From: an uncultured Bacteroidales bacterium
GTDB taxonomy: Bacteria; Bacteroidota; Bacteroidia; Bacteroidales; Paludibacteraceae
Direction of reading: 5' to 3'
Length of the DNA: 59,248 bases
Assembly (NCBI GenBank): GCA_903929065.1
Contig: CAIYTJ010000335.1
Span: 1 to 59,248 of the forward strand
How positions within the stretch are numbered: the stretch's first letter is position 1; each line of letters starts with the position of its first letter. Under the pieces are notes generated by a model. The model saw only the letters and a list, made by a program, of their open reading frames with translations. It did not search any database and was not told the DNA's origin. Of the stretch, positions 9,570 to 19,602 are shown one piece after another. The translations under genes were made by a program, and so were the position numbers.

Positions 9570-12500
9570 TCACTTCACCACACTAACCCATTGCCCCGGT
9601 GTTCGGGCTTGTACGGTATGATCATACATAGCATCACATTGCACCGCCGGCAGATAGAATGAACCCGGATAGGCTGCATTGAGCAATACCCTGAATACCT
9701 TTTTCTTCCCTTTTTCCAGATCGAAATACAATAATACCCGATCATCGCGGATATCCTGATACCTTGGAACGTCACCGGTCATCTTGGTGCTCTTAACTGC
9801 ATCCAACCTGGAGCTCATGATTTCCCAGCCTGAAGGGAAGATTTCCTGTATGGCCATATCCCTGTAGTTACTACGAACTCCCGGATGAACAACCGTAACT
9901 TCAGCATAAAAATCAGTTCCCTGTTTAAGCGTAACGGGGTTAAGCGGTTTATCTTTCATATCGAAATACCGCACTGTAAGCGAAAGGTTTTCAGCTGCCG
10001 CTTCGGTTTCTTTCATCAGAGGTATACCCTGCTGCTGAACACGTACATACAGGTTTTGTTTGGACTTATTTACTACCACTACGCTCTTTTTCAATCCTGA
10101 GTTGAAGTTTAGTTTGGATTGATAGATAGCCTTAGTGCTACTCACAACCGTCTTTACTCCATCAATGGATAAATCGAATTGCAAATTCTGACCGGTTGCA
10201 TTTACCGCGGCGTATTTCGATATAGCCATCAACATATAAGCTGCTGTTTGGGTGCTTAACCATTTATCGGACGAAAGCTGATTAGCCATATCCTCCACCA
10301 TTGGTTTAGCTTGTTCTGTACGTTTCAGTAAAACCAGTGTTTCCAGAATCATTGCCTGATCACGATCGGAACTTCCGTACGTATCCCAGTAATTTTCATT
10401 CAATGCAGGTTTCATTGACATTCCGTTTATAATTTGAGCAGCAATTTCCGGTTTACCTGCAACGGCATAGGCAGCAGCCAGCCTCCATTTTGCAGCATCA
10501 TTGACGCGTGGTGTTTCCCGCAAGCGGTTCATAGCACTTAAAACAGGCTTTTTAGCCAATGCCAGCGTGTAAAGCCGGTAAGCCTGAATCAAATCTAATC
10601 CGTAATTATTATTCGAAGGCTGCCAGTTGTTGGCTTGTGTTGTCTGGTAATTAATCCATGGCTCAAGTAACCCGACCGGAAGCAGATAACCGCGTGCCTG
10701 TGCTTCAAGCATAAAATGACCTGCATAATTTGTACCCCAGTCGCTGACACCGTTAGATATTCCCGGCCAGTAAGAGAAGGCACCATTAGAGAGTTGGTAC
10801 GATTTTATTTTATTCAGACAGGCATTTACATTGGTTTCAATTTCACCTTTTCGGACATCGCTCAAATCCATTACATTTTGCAGGAATAGTTGTGGAAAAG
10901 CAGCCGAAGTTATTTGTTCAATGCATCCGTGCGGATATTGAATCAGGTAATTCAGACTTTTCTGGATATTAATCGGGTAAATGTTCGAAACTTCAACCGT
11001 TCCATAATTGGTACCTTGTACACCAAAGGCTTCAATAGATTGCGTCCAGCTTTCGCCAGGTTTAACCGTGGCTTTTTCCGAACGGGTTACAGCCGGATTC
11101 GGCATTCTGATTTGCAGACTGGTCTCCGTGTACGCTTTATGTTCTCCTGAACTAACCGAAACAGCTATCTTTCCATAAGCAATCAGGTTCTTTACCTTTA
11201 CATTAAATTCAACAATCTTCTCACCGGTTTTATCAAATACCAGTTCGCGGGTTGAACCATCCGTTACTTCAAAATATTTATCGGATTCCATTTTTACCGT
11301 TACATTCTTTACCGACTTATCGGTGGCAAAAACGGTAACAGGAACCTTAATCGTTTCCGTAGGACTTACAACCCGTGGAAGTGTGGCCAAAACCATCAAC
11401 GCCTGCTTCACCGGAACAGTCTTTTCGGTAGAACCATAAGCACCTTTGTTGCCGGCAACAACCATCACACGGACAGAACCGATATAATTAGGCATCGTAA
11501 ACGACAATGTTTTGGATTCCTTTGCATCAAGGGCTATCGGTCCCTGAAAAAGAACCACCGGTTTAAACCGATTGTTGTTTTCCTTTCCTTTCCGGTTCAG
11601 ATACAAGTCACCACCAATGGCAAATAATCCCGAAAGCTTTCCGGTAAATGCTCCTGCAACGTATTTATATAAATCCCAGGTGCGAACTCCTAATGCTTCG
11701 TGTTTATAAAATTCATCCCACGGGTCGGGCGTTTTAAAACGGGTCAAATCAAGCAGCCCTTCGTCCACAATAGCAACCGTGCAGGTCATGGGTTTTCCCG
11801 AAGATTCTTTGACTGTTACCGAGAACTTTTCGTTTGGCTTCAATTCGTTTTTCATCGATATAACCGGCGAAAGATGCGTGGTCGGATCTTCGACAGTTAC
11901 CATTTGTACGCCGTACATTCGTATCGGAAAATCGTTTTTGCTGTGATTGTGCGGCTGAATATACGAAACATGGACGTAAATATTCGGAGCCATTTCCTGA
12001 GTTACTTTAAAGTCGAATTTAGTCTTGCCTTTTTCGGGTGTAAACCAGAAATTCTGAATCACGCGGCTTCCTGTTTCAATACTTACCAGTGCACGACCCT
12101 GATGAGTTACGGGTAATTCAATGGAGACTGTTTCACCAACCTTGTATTGTTTTTTATTTGTCTGGAATATCAGCATTTCAGCACCGCCCGGATTCTGACT
12201 TCCGGCATTACTCCACCAGTCTTTACCGGTAGTATAAAAAATAGCACCGGTGCTGTGCCCGCCATTGGTATCGGTTACGCGAATAAATTTCCGTCCCCAT
12301 ATTTCTCCGTTCAACGTCATTTCATAAATGGCACGACCGTTTTTTACCTGAATGTAATCGGTTTTCATCAGCTTGGTATGTTCTCCCGAAACATAATCAG
12401 CCGTGTTCTTTTCGGCAGATTGATCCCACCACCAACGCCAGTAGACACTGTAAATCTCAATTTTCAACCGACCATCCATTGGTTTTCCATTCTCATCAAC

Positions 12501-15140
12501 CAAAGCCATGGGAATCAGGTTTTTCTCATCGGCAAAAAGCGCGTTGTTCCAACCTTTTCCTTCCGGGATTTTTACACCGGCATACGCTTTGAATGGTGAG
12601 TAATTGAAAACATTCCGGTCAATGCTGAAATCGCCACTGGCTTCGTAAGCACGTGTTTTCATTTGCACCGCAACCATACCCGGGGCATCCGCTGCAAGAT
12701 CCAATTTAAACTTAATATCTGCCGAACCATCGGCATTCACATTACCTTTATAGACAAGTATGTCCTGCGAAGTAAATTTCTTCACCGGATCATCAAATAT
12801 ATAGCCTTTACAGGTTTCAAAAGTGGTCTTTCCGGATGCTACAGTTGCTTCAATGGTTGCTTTGGCATTAGCAGCAGGTGCTCCGTACAGCCAGTTGACC
12901 TGCATTTTACCCGTTTCAACCACTCCTTTATGAAAAAGAGGAGAAGCAAAGTTCAGATTGATTTTCATCCGGTTTGGTTTTACGGTTTCAATCCGAAGTG
13001 TCCGCGCAAAGGTAGAACCGCCAACCTGAACTTTTACTGTCCAGTTTCCGGTTGGTGCATCGTCTGGTGTGGAAATATTAAAACAGTAGAAACCATTTAC
13101 ATTAATGGTGCGAACTACCCGTTGCGAAAGCTGTCCTGTAGGATTGTAGAATTCAAGTACAATCGGATGATTCGGCGGAAGGGCATTATTCTTATCTTCA
13201 AGGATAAAAGTCAGGTAAATCGGATCACCCGGACGCCAGACACCACGCTCTCCGTATATGAATCCCTTCACTCCTTTTTTGAGTTCTTCTCCTTTTACGT
13301 CAAACATACTTAATGAAAGCGATGAAGCATCATCCAACCGCAAATAGCCCCGTTGTTTATCTTTTTTGGCAATTAAAACAAAGGGTTTATCAGCCAGTTT
13401 CACATTGCACATCCCATTCTGGTCTGTTTTTACAGTGACCATAGGCTGATTTTGATAATTGCGAAATTCAACGTCAATATCTTTCAACGGATCGGCTGTT
13501 CGTAAATCGGTAATTGCTACAAAATATTCGTTGTTACTTCCGGCTTTGGCAATAATTCCAAAATCGGAAGCCAGTACATTGCGCGTAACGGTATGGTTGC
13601 CCATCATGTAATACGAATCTTTGGTTGGGTCATCTTTGTCATCCCAGTTGTACCCGCCACTTTCATAATCATAGCCATCTTCGTAATAACCCCAGAACGA
13701 ATCATCCGGCTGATTGTAGCTTTCATTCGGATCTTTAGGCTCAACATAGGTATCAATCTTGTTTAAATCATCAGCCGTCCGTGCATAGAGCGAATGTTTT
13801 TTGCGGAAAGAGATTTCCACCCGGTAAATAGCTCCCGGTTCGGGTTCAATCAGTTTCGATAAATCGAGAGAGAAATTATTCCAGGTGTTATAGTCAATCG
13901 GAGTATCGGACATAAGTTTCACTTCCTTGCTGTAAAGCACACGTCCCACCCGCTTAATTTCCTGGTCGCCATTTAGTTGGTTCGTCTGCAAAAACTGAAC
14001 AATATTATTTTCATAAATCTGGATAATCTTTACGTCCACAGCCGATAAACAAACCGCTTTAAATGGAAATAGTATGCCGTTGGTATGCGGCACAATCACG
14101 CCTTCGCCGATAAGTTCTACCTGTGGTTTCAGGCTCATAAATTTTATGACCGTGACAAAGTTCTTCCCAAGAGGTTTTTCTTGATTATTCTTCAATCCAC
14201 TATAAACAATAAGCTTCACATTGCCGGTTAAGTCATCCTGAGGAATAATGGTGGCTACATTCCCGGAAACTATAACATTTTGTTTTATAGATGGGTATAA
14301 TTTTATCAATCCGGTTATATCCTGCAATTTACTCAACGGATCGGAGAAGAAAACATCAATGGTCGTCTTGGGATTTGTGACCGTTTTAACGTGAATTACT
14401 TTGAATTCATCCAACCCCGGCATTTCAAAATTGGAAAAACCTTTATCACCTGAACCGATTTTATCTCCATCCCATTCAATTTTGAGTAAACTGCTGGCAA
14501 TTTTCCGTTCCACACTGTCAATGGCAAATTCATGGGTTTTACCATCCGCACTATGATGCCACTGGAATTTATAATCGCTTTTATCTCCAGTGGCTTTCAC
14601 CGTTTTTTCCAGATTGGCAGGTTCGGCAAAATCAGCTGTATATATAATTCCCTTTACTTTTTGCCATTTCCGGTCACTATCTTTCACGGGAGAAATGCCA
14701 TTGAACTCATATTTCATTGCCTGACGAATAACCTGAAAACGAAAAGTCAGGGTTTTCATTTCATCAGGCACTTTCACAAACTTATCCACTGCAAATTCCA
14801 CCGTATAAATTTGACCTGATGGTAATAATTTTGATGGAACAAATTCAATCGTTTGTTTATCTACCCATTTAGCTTGCCCTTCAATATCCGGACTAATCGA
14901 AAATGGGTTGAACGGCAATACTTTTCCGGGTGCTGCATCCGGAACTTCATCAATCAGCCTAACCTGAATATGTGTGGTATTAGAAACCACACCCGACGTG
15001 AAGGAAATTACATAAGCCGCAAAAGCCGGATTTACCTTAACAGGCATCATTTTTTTCTGACACGCAGGTGCTGCTAAAAGAAAAGTAAGGACTAAAAGAT
15101 AGGAAATAACACGATTTCCATTGCAAGTGATTGATTTCAT
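9570..15140 (-). CDS. Bacterial alpha-2-macroglobulin lipoprotein with thioester motif
   Basis: A giant (about 1856 residues) periplasmic protease trap of the YfhM/A2M family. The start is set at 15140 rather than 15182, because it gives a clean lipoprotein signal (hydrophobic core, then LLAAPAC) and a TAAATTTG box lies at 15187-15194. The N-terminal half has MG/BIG beta-sandwich domains. The thioester motif YPHGCIEQ is encoded around 10914-10931, the site that covalently binds attacking proteases. A helical thioester domain and a C-terminal receptor-like domain follow. The pairing with pbpC suggests defence of the envelope during peptidoglycan repair; that role is inferred from E. coli homologues. 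Confidence 0.92.
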   Translation of the reverse strand: MKSITCNGNRVISYLLVLTFLLAAPACQKKMMPVKVNPAFAAYVISFTSGVVSNTTHIQVRLIDEVPDAAPGKVLPFNPFSISPDIEGQAKWVDKQTIEFVPSKLLPSGQIYTVEFAVDKFVKVPDEMKTLTFRFQVIRQAMKYEFNGISPVKDSDRKWQKVKGIIYTADFAEPANLEKTVKATGDKSDYKFQWHHSADGKTHEFAIDSVERKIASSLLKIEWDGDKIGSGDKGFSNFEMPGLDEFKVIHVKTVTNPKTTIDVFFSDPLSKLQDITGLIKLYPSIKQNVIVSGNVATIIPQDDLTGNVKLIVYSGLKNNQEKPLGKNFVTVIKFMSLKPQVELIGEGVIVPHTNGILFPFKAVCLSAVDVKIIQIYENNIVQFLQTNQLNGDQEIKRVGRVLYSKEVKLMSDTPIDYNTWNNFSLDLSKLIEPEPGAIYRVEISFRKKHSLYARTADDLNKIDTYVEPKDPNESYNQPDDSFWGYYEDGYDYESGGYNWDDKDDPTKDSYYMMGNHTVTRNVLASDFGIIAKAGSNNEYFVAITDLRTADPLKDIDVEFRNYQNQPMVTVKTDQNGMCNVKLADKPFVLIAKKDKQRGYLRLDDASSLSLSMFDVKGEELKKGVKGFIYGERGVWRPGDPIYLTFILEDKNNALPPNHPIVLEFYNPTGQLSQRVVRTINVNGFYCFNISTPDDAPTGNWTVKVQVGGSTFARTLRIETVKPNRMKINLNFASPLFHKGVVETGKMQVNWLYGAPAANAKATIEATVASGKTTFETCKGYIFDDPVKKFTSQDILVYKGNVNADGSADIKFKLDLAADAPGMVAVQMKTRAYEASGDFSIDRNVFNYSPFKAYAGVKIPEGKGWNNALFADEKNLIPMALVDENGKPMDGRLKIEIYSVYWRWWWDQSAEKNTADYVSGEHTKLMKTDYIQVKNGRAIYEMTLNGEIWGRKFIRVTDTNGGHSTGAIFYTTGKDWWSNAGSQNPGGAEMLIFQTNKKQYKVGETVSIELPVTHQGRALVSIETGSRVIQNFWFTPEKGKTKFDFKVTQEMAPNIYVHVSYIQPHNHSKNDFPIRMYGVQMVTVEDPTTHLSPVISMKNELKPNEKFSVTVKESSGKPMTCTVAIVDEGLLDLTRFKTPDPWDEFYKHEALGVRTWDLYKYVAGAFTGKLSGLFAIGGDLYLNRKGKENNNRFKPVVLFQGPIALDAKESKTLSFTMPNYIGSVRVMVVAGNKGAYGSTEKTVPVKQALMVLATLPRVVSPTETIKVPVTVFATDKSVKNVTVKMESDKYFEVTDGSTRELVFDKTGEKIVEFNVKVKNLIAYGKIAVSVSSGEHKAYTETSLQIRMPNPAVTRSEKATVKPGESWTQSIEAFGVQGTNYGTVEVSNIYPINIQKSLNYLIQYPHGCIEQITSAAFPQLFLQNVMDLSDVRKGEIETNVNACLNKIKSYQLSNGAFSYWPGISNGVSDWGTNYAGHFMLEAQARGYLLPVGLLEPWINYQTTQANNWQPSNNNYGLDLIQAYRLYTLALAKKPVLSAMNRLRETPRVNDAAKWRLAAAYAVAGKPEIAAQIINGMSMKPALNENYWDTYGSSDRDQAMILETLVLLKRTEQAKPMVEDMANQLSSDKWLSTQTAAYMLMAISKYAAVNATGQNLQFDLSIDGVKTVVSSTKAIYQSKLNFNSGLKKSVVVVNKSKQNLYVRVQQQGIPLMKETEAAAENLSLTVRYFDMKDKPLNPVTLKQGTDFYAEVTVVHPGVRSNYRDMAIQEIFPSGWEIMSSRLDAVKSTKMTGDVPRYQDIRDDRVLLYFDLEKGKKKVFRVLLNAAYPGSFYLPAVQCDAMYDHTVQARTPGQWVSVVK

Positions 15141-15186
15141 TGGCACGTGAAAAAAGGGTAAATAATTGAAAATTGCATTCAAACTG

Positions 15187-15194
15187 CAAATTTA
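15187..15194 (-). promoter_or_regulatory. -7 box for the A2M-pbpC operon
   Basis: On the minus strand this reads TAAATTTG, matching TAnnTTTG. It would place the transcript start near 15180, ahead of the ATG at 15140. A second possible box (TAGATTTG) is at 15207-15214. Neither has a clear -33 TTG at the expected distance. Confidence 0.4.
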
Positions 15195-15248
15195 ATTTCT
15201 TTTTTACAAATCTAATGTGTTTTCATCATTTTTCTTAATTAAACAGAC

Positions 15249-15280
15249 AAAAAAAACCTACTCCGGATTCAGAGCAGGTT
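15249..15280 (-). terminator. Terminator of the twelve-gene peptide-use operon
   Basis: Arms AACCTACTC (15255-15263) and GAGCAGGTT (15272-15280) form a stem with one mismatch. On the minus strand it is followed by an eight-base T run. It lies just past the stop of the last gene at 15318. Confidence 0.7.
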
Positions 15281-15317
15281 CATTAACGGATTAATAGAAT
15301 CAGTAGAATAAATAAAC

Positions 15318-16253
15318 TTATTTTACCACTAACTTTGAAGAGGTAATATTATCATTAGTTTGTACTTTTATGGAATATACACCCGGATTCAAAGCGCTAA
15401 CATCTATGTTATTTAAAGGAGTGTTTTTTCCTAATACTTTCCGACCTACCATATCATAGATTTCAATCTGTTTTTGTTGATTAGTCTGATTGGCAAAATA
15501 AATGGTTCCATTGGTTACCGGATTAGGATAAAACTGCGTTGGATCCGCTTTTACCGGATTAATGCCGGCAGCATCATCAGTTTTTAATTGCCATTTGGTT
15601 TTTACACGGAATCCATCAACTGTAATGCGCTGAGCTGCTTCAAACTGACGAAGAGCTATACAGGTAGGAACAATATCGGTTGTAGCGTCCATTGAAGTCA
15701 ACGGTCCTAAACTTGGCTTGGCTGGTTCGGTGGAAAAGTTTTCACCTTCGGCAAACACATATAAACTTACACTGTCGTTTAACGCTCCGGCTACTATTTT
15801 ATATTTGACAACGAAAAGATAGGTCTGACCAAAATTCAACAGGGTTTTTAAACTGTCCTGTGGTGTTGCCTGATTGAATGAAAATCCAACCAGCATTTGA
15901 CCATTTTTGGGTTTGATAAATGTTCTGGCACGGAATGCGGTACTTGCAGTCGGATCATAAAAATGAAAGAAATAACCACCGGCACCCGTATTGGCAGTGG
16001 CGTTTACTAAAAACGAAGCATAAACCGAACCGCTGGTTTGTGCTCCGAACGATTTATTTACATCCTGTCCTGTGTTGTTAACTCCGGCAGCAAGACCGAT
16101 GTTAGAGCCTACATAACCGGAAAAGGTTAGTCCCTGTGGTGTTACTAAAACTGGATTTGTTGCAGCATTAATGCGAACCGGACCTAACCCTGCTTGTCCA
16201 AATGAAGAATTAGTAACAAATAAAAAAAATAAGAAATATAGTTTTTTCAACAC
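15318..16253 (-). CDS. Type IX-secreted surface protein, EDF-type domain with its N-terminal segment missing
   Basis: A 311-residue protein with an N-terminal signal peptide ending near FGQ. A domain of about 190 residues is shared with three other proteins at 22469-25636 (landmarks TFSGYVGSNIG, AAGVNNTGQD, DGFRVKTKWQ). A C-terminal type A sorting domain begins at FYPNPVTNG and ends SSKLVVK. Unlike its paralogues it lacks the opening LLVEDFNY...GDALTxHGW segment: the sequence goes from the signal peptide through AGLGPVRI straight to NPVLVT. The fold is probably a concanavalin-like beta sandwich, but the ligand is unknown. It is last in the operon, 61 bases after the SGNH gene. Confidence 0.75.
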   Translation of the reverse strand: MLKKLYFLFFLFVTNSSFGQAGLGPVRINAATNPVLVTPQGLTFSGYVGSNIGLAAGVNNTGQDVNKSFGAQTSGSVYASFLVNATANTGAGGYFFHFYDPTASTAFRARTFIKPKNGQMLVGFSFNQATPQDSLKTLLNFGQTYLFVVKYKIVAGALNDSVSLYVFAEGENFSTEPAKPSLGPLTSMDATTDIVPTCIALRQFEAAQRITVDGFRVKTKWQLKTDDAAGINPVKADPTQFYPNPVTNGTIYFANQTNQQKQIEIYDMVGRKVLGKNTPLNNIDVSALNPGVYSIKVQTNDNITSSKLVVK

Positions 16254-16314
16254 GATTGATTTTTAGATAGTTGTTTTTGGAATTTATAAAATTCAGTTTT
16301 TTATAATTGGAAAC

Positions 16315-17049
16315 TTATCGAAGTGTCATATAATCATTTACCGCTTTACGGATAAGAATGGCATCATTCATACTTAAACCTGCGGGAACATACGAATTTA
16401 CAACCGGATTCTTATTGAACAATGAATTATAAAATGTACAAGCAATTAAAAATGTACCCGGCAAACCGGGGTGTTTGTTGTCAGTAAAATACAAATTCAG
16501 TTGTGGATAAGTATTGACAACATATTCCCAAACCAACCCGACAGGTACAACCGGAGCATGAATCTGTTGACCTACATAAAGATAGGCAGACGACAAGGAA
16601 GTAATATCACCCGGTGTGGCTTTTTCAGGCCAGGTCATATACAGCACGGTGGAAGCACTGTCTTTTTTTACTTTCGCATCCAGCAATGTGGCATACTGTA
16701 AAAACAAATCCCGGTTGGTCATTGGTCGTGTGCTTTGTTCCTGTAAAACAATCTTATTCCATTTATCACTTCTTATTTTTCGTATCGTCAGCGAATCGTT
16801 ATAATGGTCCTGCAACGTATATGAACTAACTGCAATCTTTTGGATAATATACGATGTCGAATCCGACGACTTATCTGCATTCAGCATTTGTTGAAGATGA
16901 TAATCAACTCCGCTGTTATAAAAAGTAAAACTATTCCCCACAAAAAGCACCTTGTATGTTTTTGATTTAGAGTGTATTACCACTGTATCATCACAAGCAC
17001 TGATGCTGCATATCAACAAACATACAATCAAATATTTAAAAAACTTCAT
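16315..17049 (-). CDS. SGNH/GDSL-type hydrolase lipoprotein
   Basis: A 244-residue protein with a lipoprotein signal (ICSISAC, Cys at about 19). Block I is FVGNSFTFYNSG, and the catalytic Asp-His pair is likely in TDNKHPGLPG near the C-terminus. A conserved middle segment, VLQEQSTRP, matches DUF4886-like SGNH proteins. It is a close paralogue of the protein at 25691-26491. SGNH enzymes hydrolyse esters, often removing acetyl groups from glycans; the substrate here is unknown. The gap to the symporter gene stop/start is two bases, which supports one operon. Confidence 0.75.
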   Translation of the reverse strand: MKFFKYLIVCLLICSISACDDTVVIHSKSKTYKVLFVGNSFTFYNSGVDYHLQQMLNADKSSDSTSYIIQKIAVSSYTLQDHYNDSLTIRKIRSDKWNKIVLQEQSTRPMTNRDLFLQYATLLDAKVKKDSASTVLYMTWPEKATPGDITSLSSAYLYVGQQIHAPVVPVGLVWEYVVNTYPQLNLYFTDNKHPGLPGTFLIACTFYNSLFNKNPVVNSYVPAGLSMNDAILIRKAVNDYMTLR

Positions 17050-17051
17050 AC

Positions 17052-18296
17052 TTAACCTATCAATTCTTTTGCTTTTATCATGTCAATTTCATTCTCGGAC
17101 TTTGCCACCACTACCGTGGCAATGGCATTGCCGATAATATTGGTAATTGCACGTCCTTCACTCATAAAGCGGTCGATTCCCAAAATTAAAGCTATTGCCG
17201 CTACGGGAATTCCACCTGAAAGCGGCAAAACAGCTGCCAAAGTAATAAAACCACTTCCTGTAACTCCTGCTGCCCCTTTTGAAGTAAGTAACAAAACCAT
17301 CAATAAAGTGATTTGATGTGAAATATCCATGTGTGTGTTGGTGGCCTGAGCCAAAAAAACAGCCGCCATGGTCAGATATATAGAAGTTCCATCCAGATTA
17401 AACGAATAACCCGTGGGAACAACCAATCCAACAACCGGTTCAGAGCAACCGGCTTTTTCTAATTTTTGCATCAATGTGGGCAATGCAGCTTCAGAAGAAG
17501 ATGTCCCCAGCACAATCAACAATTCTTCTTTTATATATGCCAGTAATTTGAACAGATTAAATCCGGCAAGTTTTAAAATTCCTCCCAAAATAATGATAAT
17601 AAACAGAATACAGGTTATGTAGAACGAAAGCATTAATTGTCCCAACGATTGTAATGATGCTAACCCGTATTTTCCAATGGTGAAACTCATGGCACCCAAT
17701 GCACCCAGTGGAGCGACACGCATGATAATTTTAATTACGGCAAAAAGTCCGGTTTCGACCGATTTGATAACTCCCAAAACAGGTTTTGCTTTTTCACCTA
17801 TTTTTGAAAGGCCAAACCCGAATAAAACCGAGAATAAAAGAATCTGAAGTAAATCGCCGTTGGACAATGCATTAATTATATTATCCGGAATGATGTGAAT
17901 CAGAAAATCCTGAACATTTGTACTTTTACTTTGAGAAAGATATGATTCAACCGCTTTGGGGTCAAGAGATGCCGGATCAACATTCATTCCAACACCCGGT
18001 TTTAAAATATTGATGACAACCAACCCGATAATAAGTGCCAGTGTAGATACTATTTCAAAATAGATAAGTGCCTTGATTCCAACCCGTCCAACCTTTTTCG
18101 CATCCTGCATGCCGGCAATTCCGGTGACAATAGTACAAAAAATAACCGGACCAATCATCATTTTTACCAGTTTGATAAATCCATCGCCGAATGGTTTTAA
18201 CTGCACTGCGAATGAAGGATATAAATACCCCAGCAAAATACCGATTAGTATGGCAATAATAACCTGTACATATAAGCCTTTGAAGAATTTAATCAT
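17052..18296 (-). CDS. Dicarboxylate/amino acid:cation symporter (GltP/DctA family)
   Basis: A 414-residue inner-membrane carrier with eight or so helices and two re-entrant loops. The diagnostic serine-rich loop (LGTSSSEAALPTLMQK) and the NLDGTSIY motif of helix 7 are both present. The family takes up glutamate, aspartate or C4-dicarboxylates with H+ or Na+. In an operon with isoaspartyl dipeptidase, aspartate or glutamate uptake is the most likely job (inference). Confidence 0.9.
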   Translation of the reverse strand: MIKFFKGLYVQVIIAILIGILLGYLYPSFAVQLKPFGDGFIKLVKMMIGPVIFCTIVTGIAGMQDAKKVGRVGIKALIYFEIVSTLALIIGLVVINILKPGVGMNVDPASLDPKAVESYLSQSKSTNVQDFLIHIIPDNIINALSNGDLLQILLFSVLFGFGLSKIGEKAKPVLGVIKSVETGLFAVIKIIMRVAPLGALGAMSFTIGKYGLASLQSLGQLMLSFYITCILFIIIILGGILKLAGFNLFKLLAYIKEELLIVLGTSSSEAALPTLMQKLEKAGCSEPVVGLVVPTGYSFNLDGTSIYLTMAAVFLAQATNTHMDISHQITLLMVLLLTSKGAAGVTGSGFITLAAVLPLSGGIPVAAIALILGIDRFMSEGRAITNIIGNAIATVVVAKSENEIDMIKAKELIG

Positions 18297-18357
18297 AGTC
18301 TGCGGGATTAAATGATGCGTGTTATATTAATTTGATCCGGTTGGAGTTTGCTTGAAA

Positions 18358-19578
18358 TCAGAATACCACCTGAAAAATAAGTGAACCAACCAGTTTTGTA
18401 CTGTTATCGGGATATTTCAGCGAAGAAACTGATGCCTGCATCTTAAGATTATTCGCTTTAAAGTATTTGGAGAATCCAATCGTTGTAGCTGTTGTATTCT
18501 TTATGATCGAATTTGCATCAGCTGCAAATTCCGGTGTCAATGCATCATAACGGACATCCAGCGCATAACCATCTTTGGTTACATACCCAATCTGTGCATT
18601 ATAAGCCGAACCTAAGGCCAGGAATTCGCTGATTTGAGTGGGCAACAACGGACTGGTTAACGAAGCTGCCGTGTAACTTCCATCCAAATTCGTGGCGGTG
18701 GCTTTTACAAATTCACCAAGCACCGAAAAACCTCTGAATTTAACAAGAATATCGGCATATAATTTCCGGTAATCAGGCAATTTGATACCTCCGTTTACAT
18801 TATAAAACTGAAAATTGCCGTGTCCTTCACCTACCGAATTGCTGACACCAGCGTTATAGCTTGCAGCACCACCAATCACAAATTTCAAATCCTGTTCATG
18901 CATTAAATCGGGTATCAGATTATCATTTCCTTTTGAAAAGTAGCCAAGAGGGTATAAATCAATACGACCGGCAAATTTTAAGCCTCCCAAATCAGTATCG
19001 CGTGAATCGGCACCAAATGAATTTCGTCCATCACCGGATGTTACTGAAACCTGTGGAACAATTCCAATGTTGCCAAGGGTGAGTTTTTGAGTAACAAAAA
19101 CGCCAAACTCCCGACCTGACTGACAGAAAGAAGTACTTAACAAACTCCGGTCGGCAAACTGCAACTTATCTTCCATCACCAACATTTCACGGTTGTTGGA
19201 AACCGCCTGCATTTGTCCTGCTGTAATAGTCATATCTTTCAGCGGCCTGTAGGCAATCCATGCATCCAAAAGCGGAAAGCCCAAACTAAAATCGGTCTGA
19301 AGGAAGAAACTCACTTTTTCTTTAAATGCAGAACCCGAAAAATTAAAGTATGTTCGGTTTACATTGTAATAAAAATCAGGAGTTTGCAGAGTGCTCAGTT
19401 TTTGGAAACTTACTTCCGGTTGAATCATTCCGCTTATTTTGAACTGGTAAGCTCCGTCGTTTAGTCCGAAGTTAATACCATTTCCCAATTCGTAGGAAAT
19501 TTTATTTTGAGCTTGCAAATCAAGACTGATTGTTTGCGTGAGAGCTATAAATGAGATACAAAAAATTAATTTTTTCAT
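18358..19578 (-). CDS. OprO/OprP-type outer-membrane porin
   Basis: A 406-residue beta-barrel protein. A signal peptide ends near LQAQ, followed by FKISGMIQPEVSF, RTYFNFSGSAF and FSLGFPLLDAWIAY, typical of the phosphate-selective porin family. It ends in an aromatic residue (FQVVF), as outer-membrane barrels do. A second, diverged copy lies at 21151-22455 with the carboxypeptidase between them. The pair may admit peptides or amino acids through the outer membrane; specificity cannot be read from sequence. Confidence 0.82.
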   Translation of the reverse strand: MKKLIFCISFIALTQTISLDLQAQNKISYELGNGINFGLNDGAYQFKISGMIQPEVSFQKLSTLQTPDFYYNVNRTYFNFSGSAFKEKVSFFLQTDFSLGFPLLDAWIAYRPLKDMTITAGQMQAVSNNREMLVMEDKLQFADRSLLSTSFCQSGREFGVFVTQKLTLGNIGIVPQVSVTSGDGRNSFGADSRDTDLGGLKFAGRIDLYPLGYFSKGNDNLIPDLMHEQDLKFVIGGAASYNAGVSNSVGEGHGNFQFYNVNGGIKLPDYRKLYADILVKFRGFSVLGEFVKATATNLDGSYTAASLTSPLLPTQISEFLALGSAYNAQIGYVTKDGYALDVRYDALTPEFAADANSIIKNTTATTIGFSKYFKANNLKMQASVSSLKYPDNSTKLVGSLIFQVVF

Positions 19579-19602
19579 AAAATTTAATCTTATTGATATG
19601 TG

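Noticed and set aside
12663..13313. A 216-codon plus-strand frame inside the A2M gene
   Set aside because: It is antisense to a conserved region of the macroglobulin and shows no protein family pattern.
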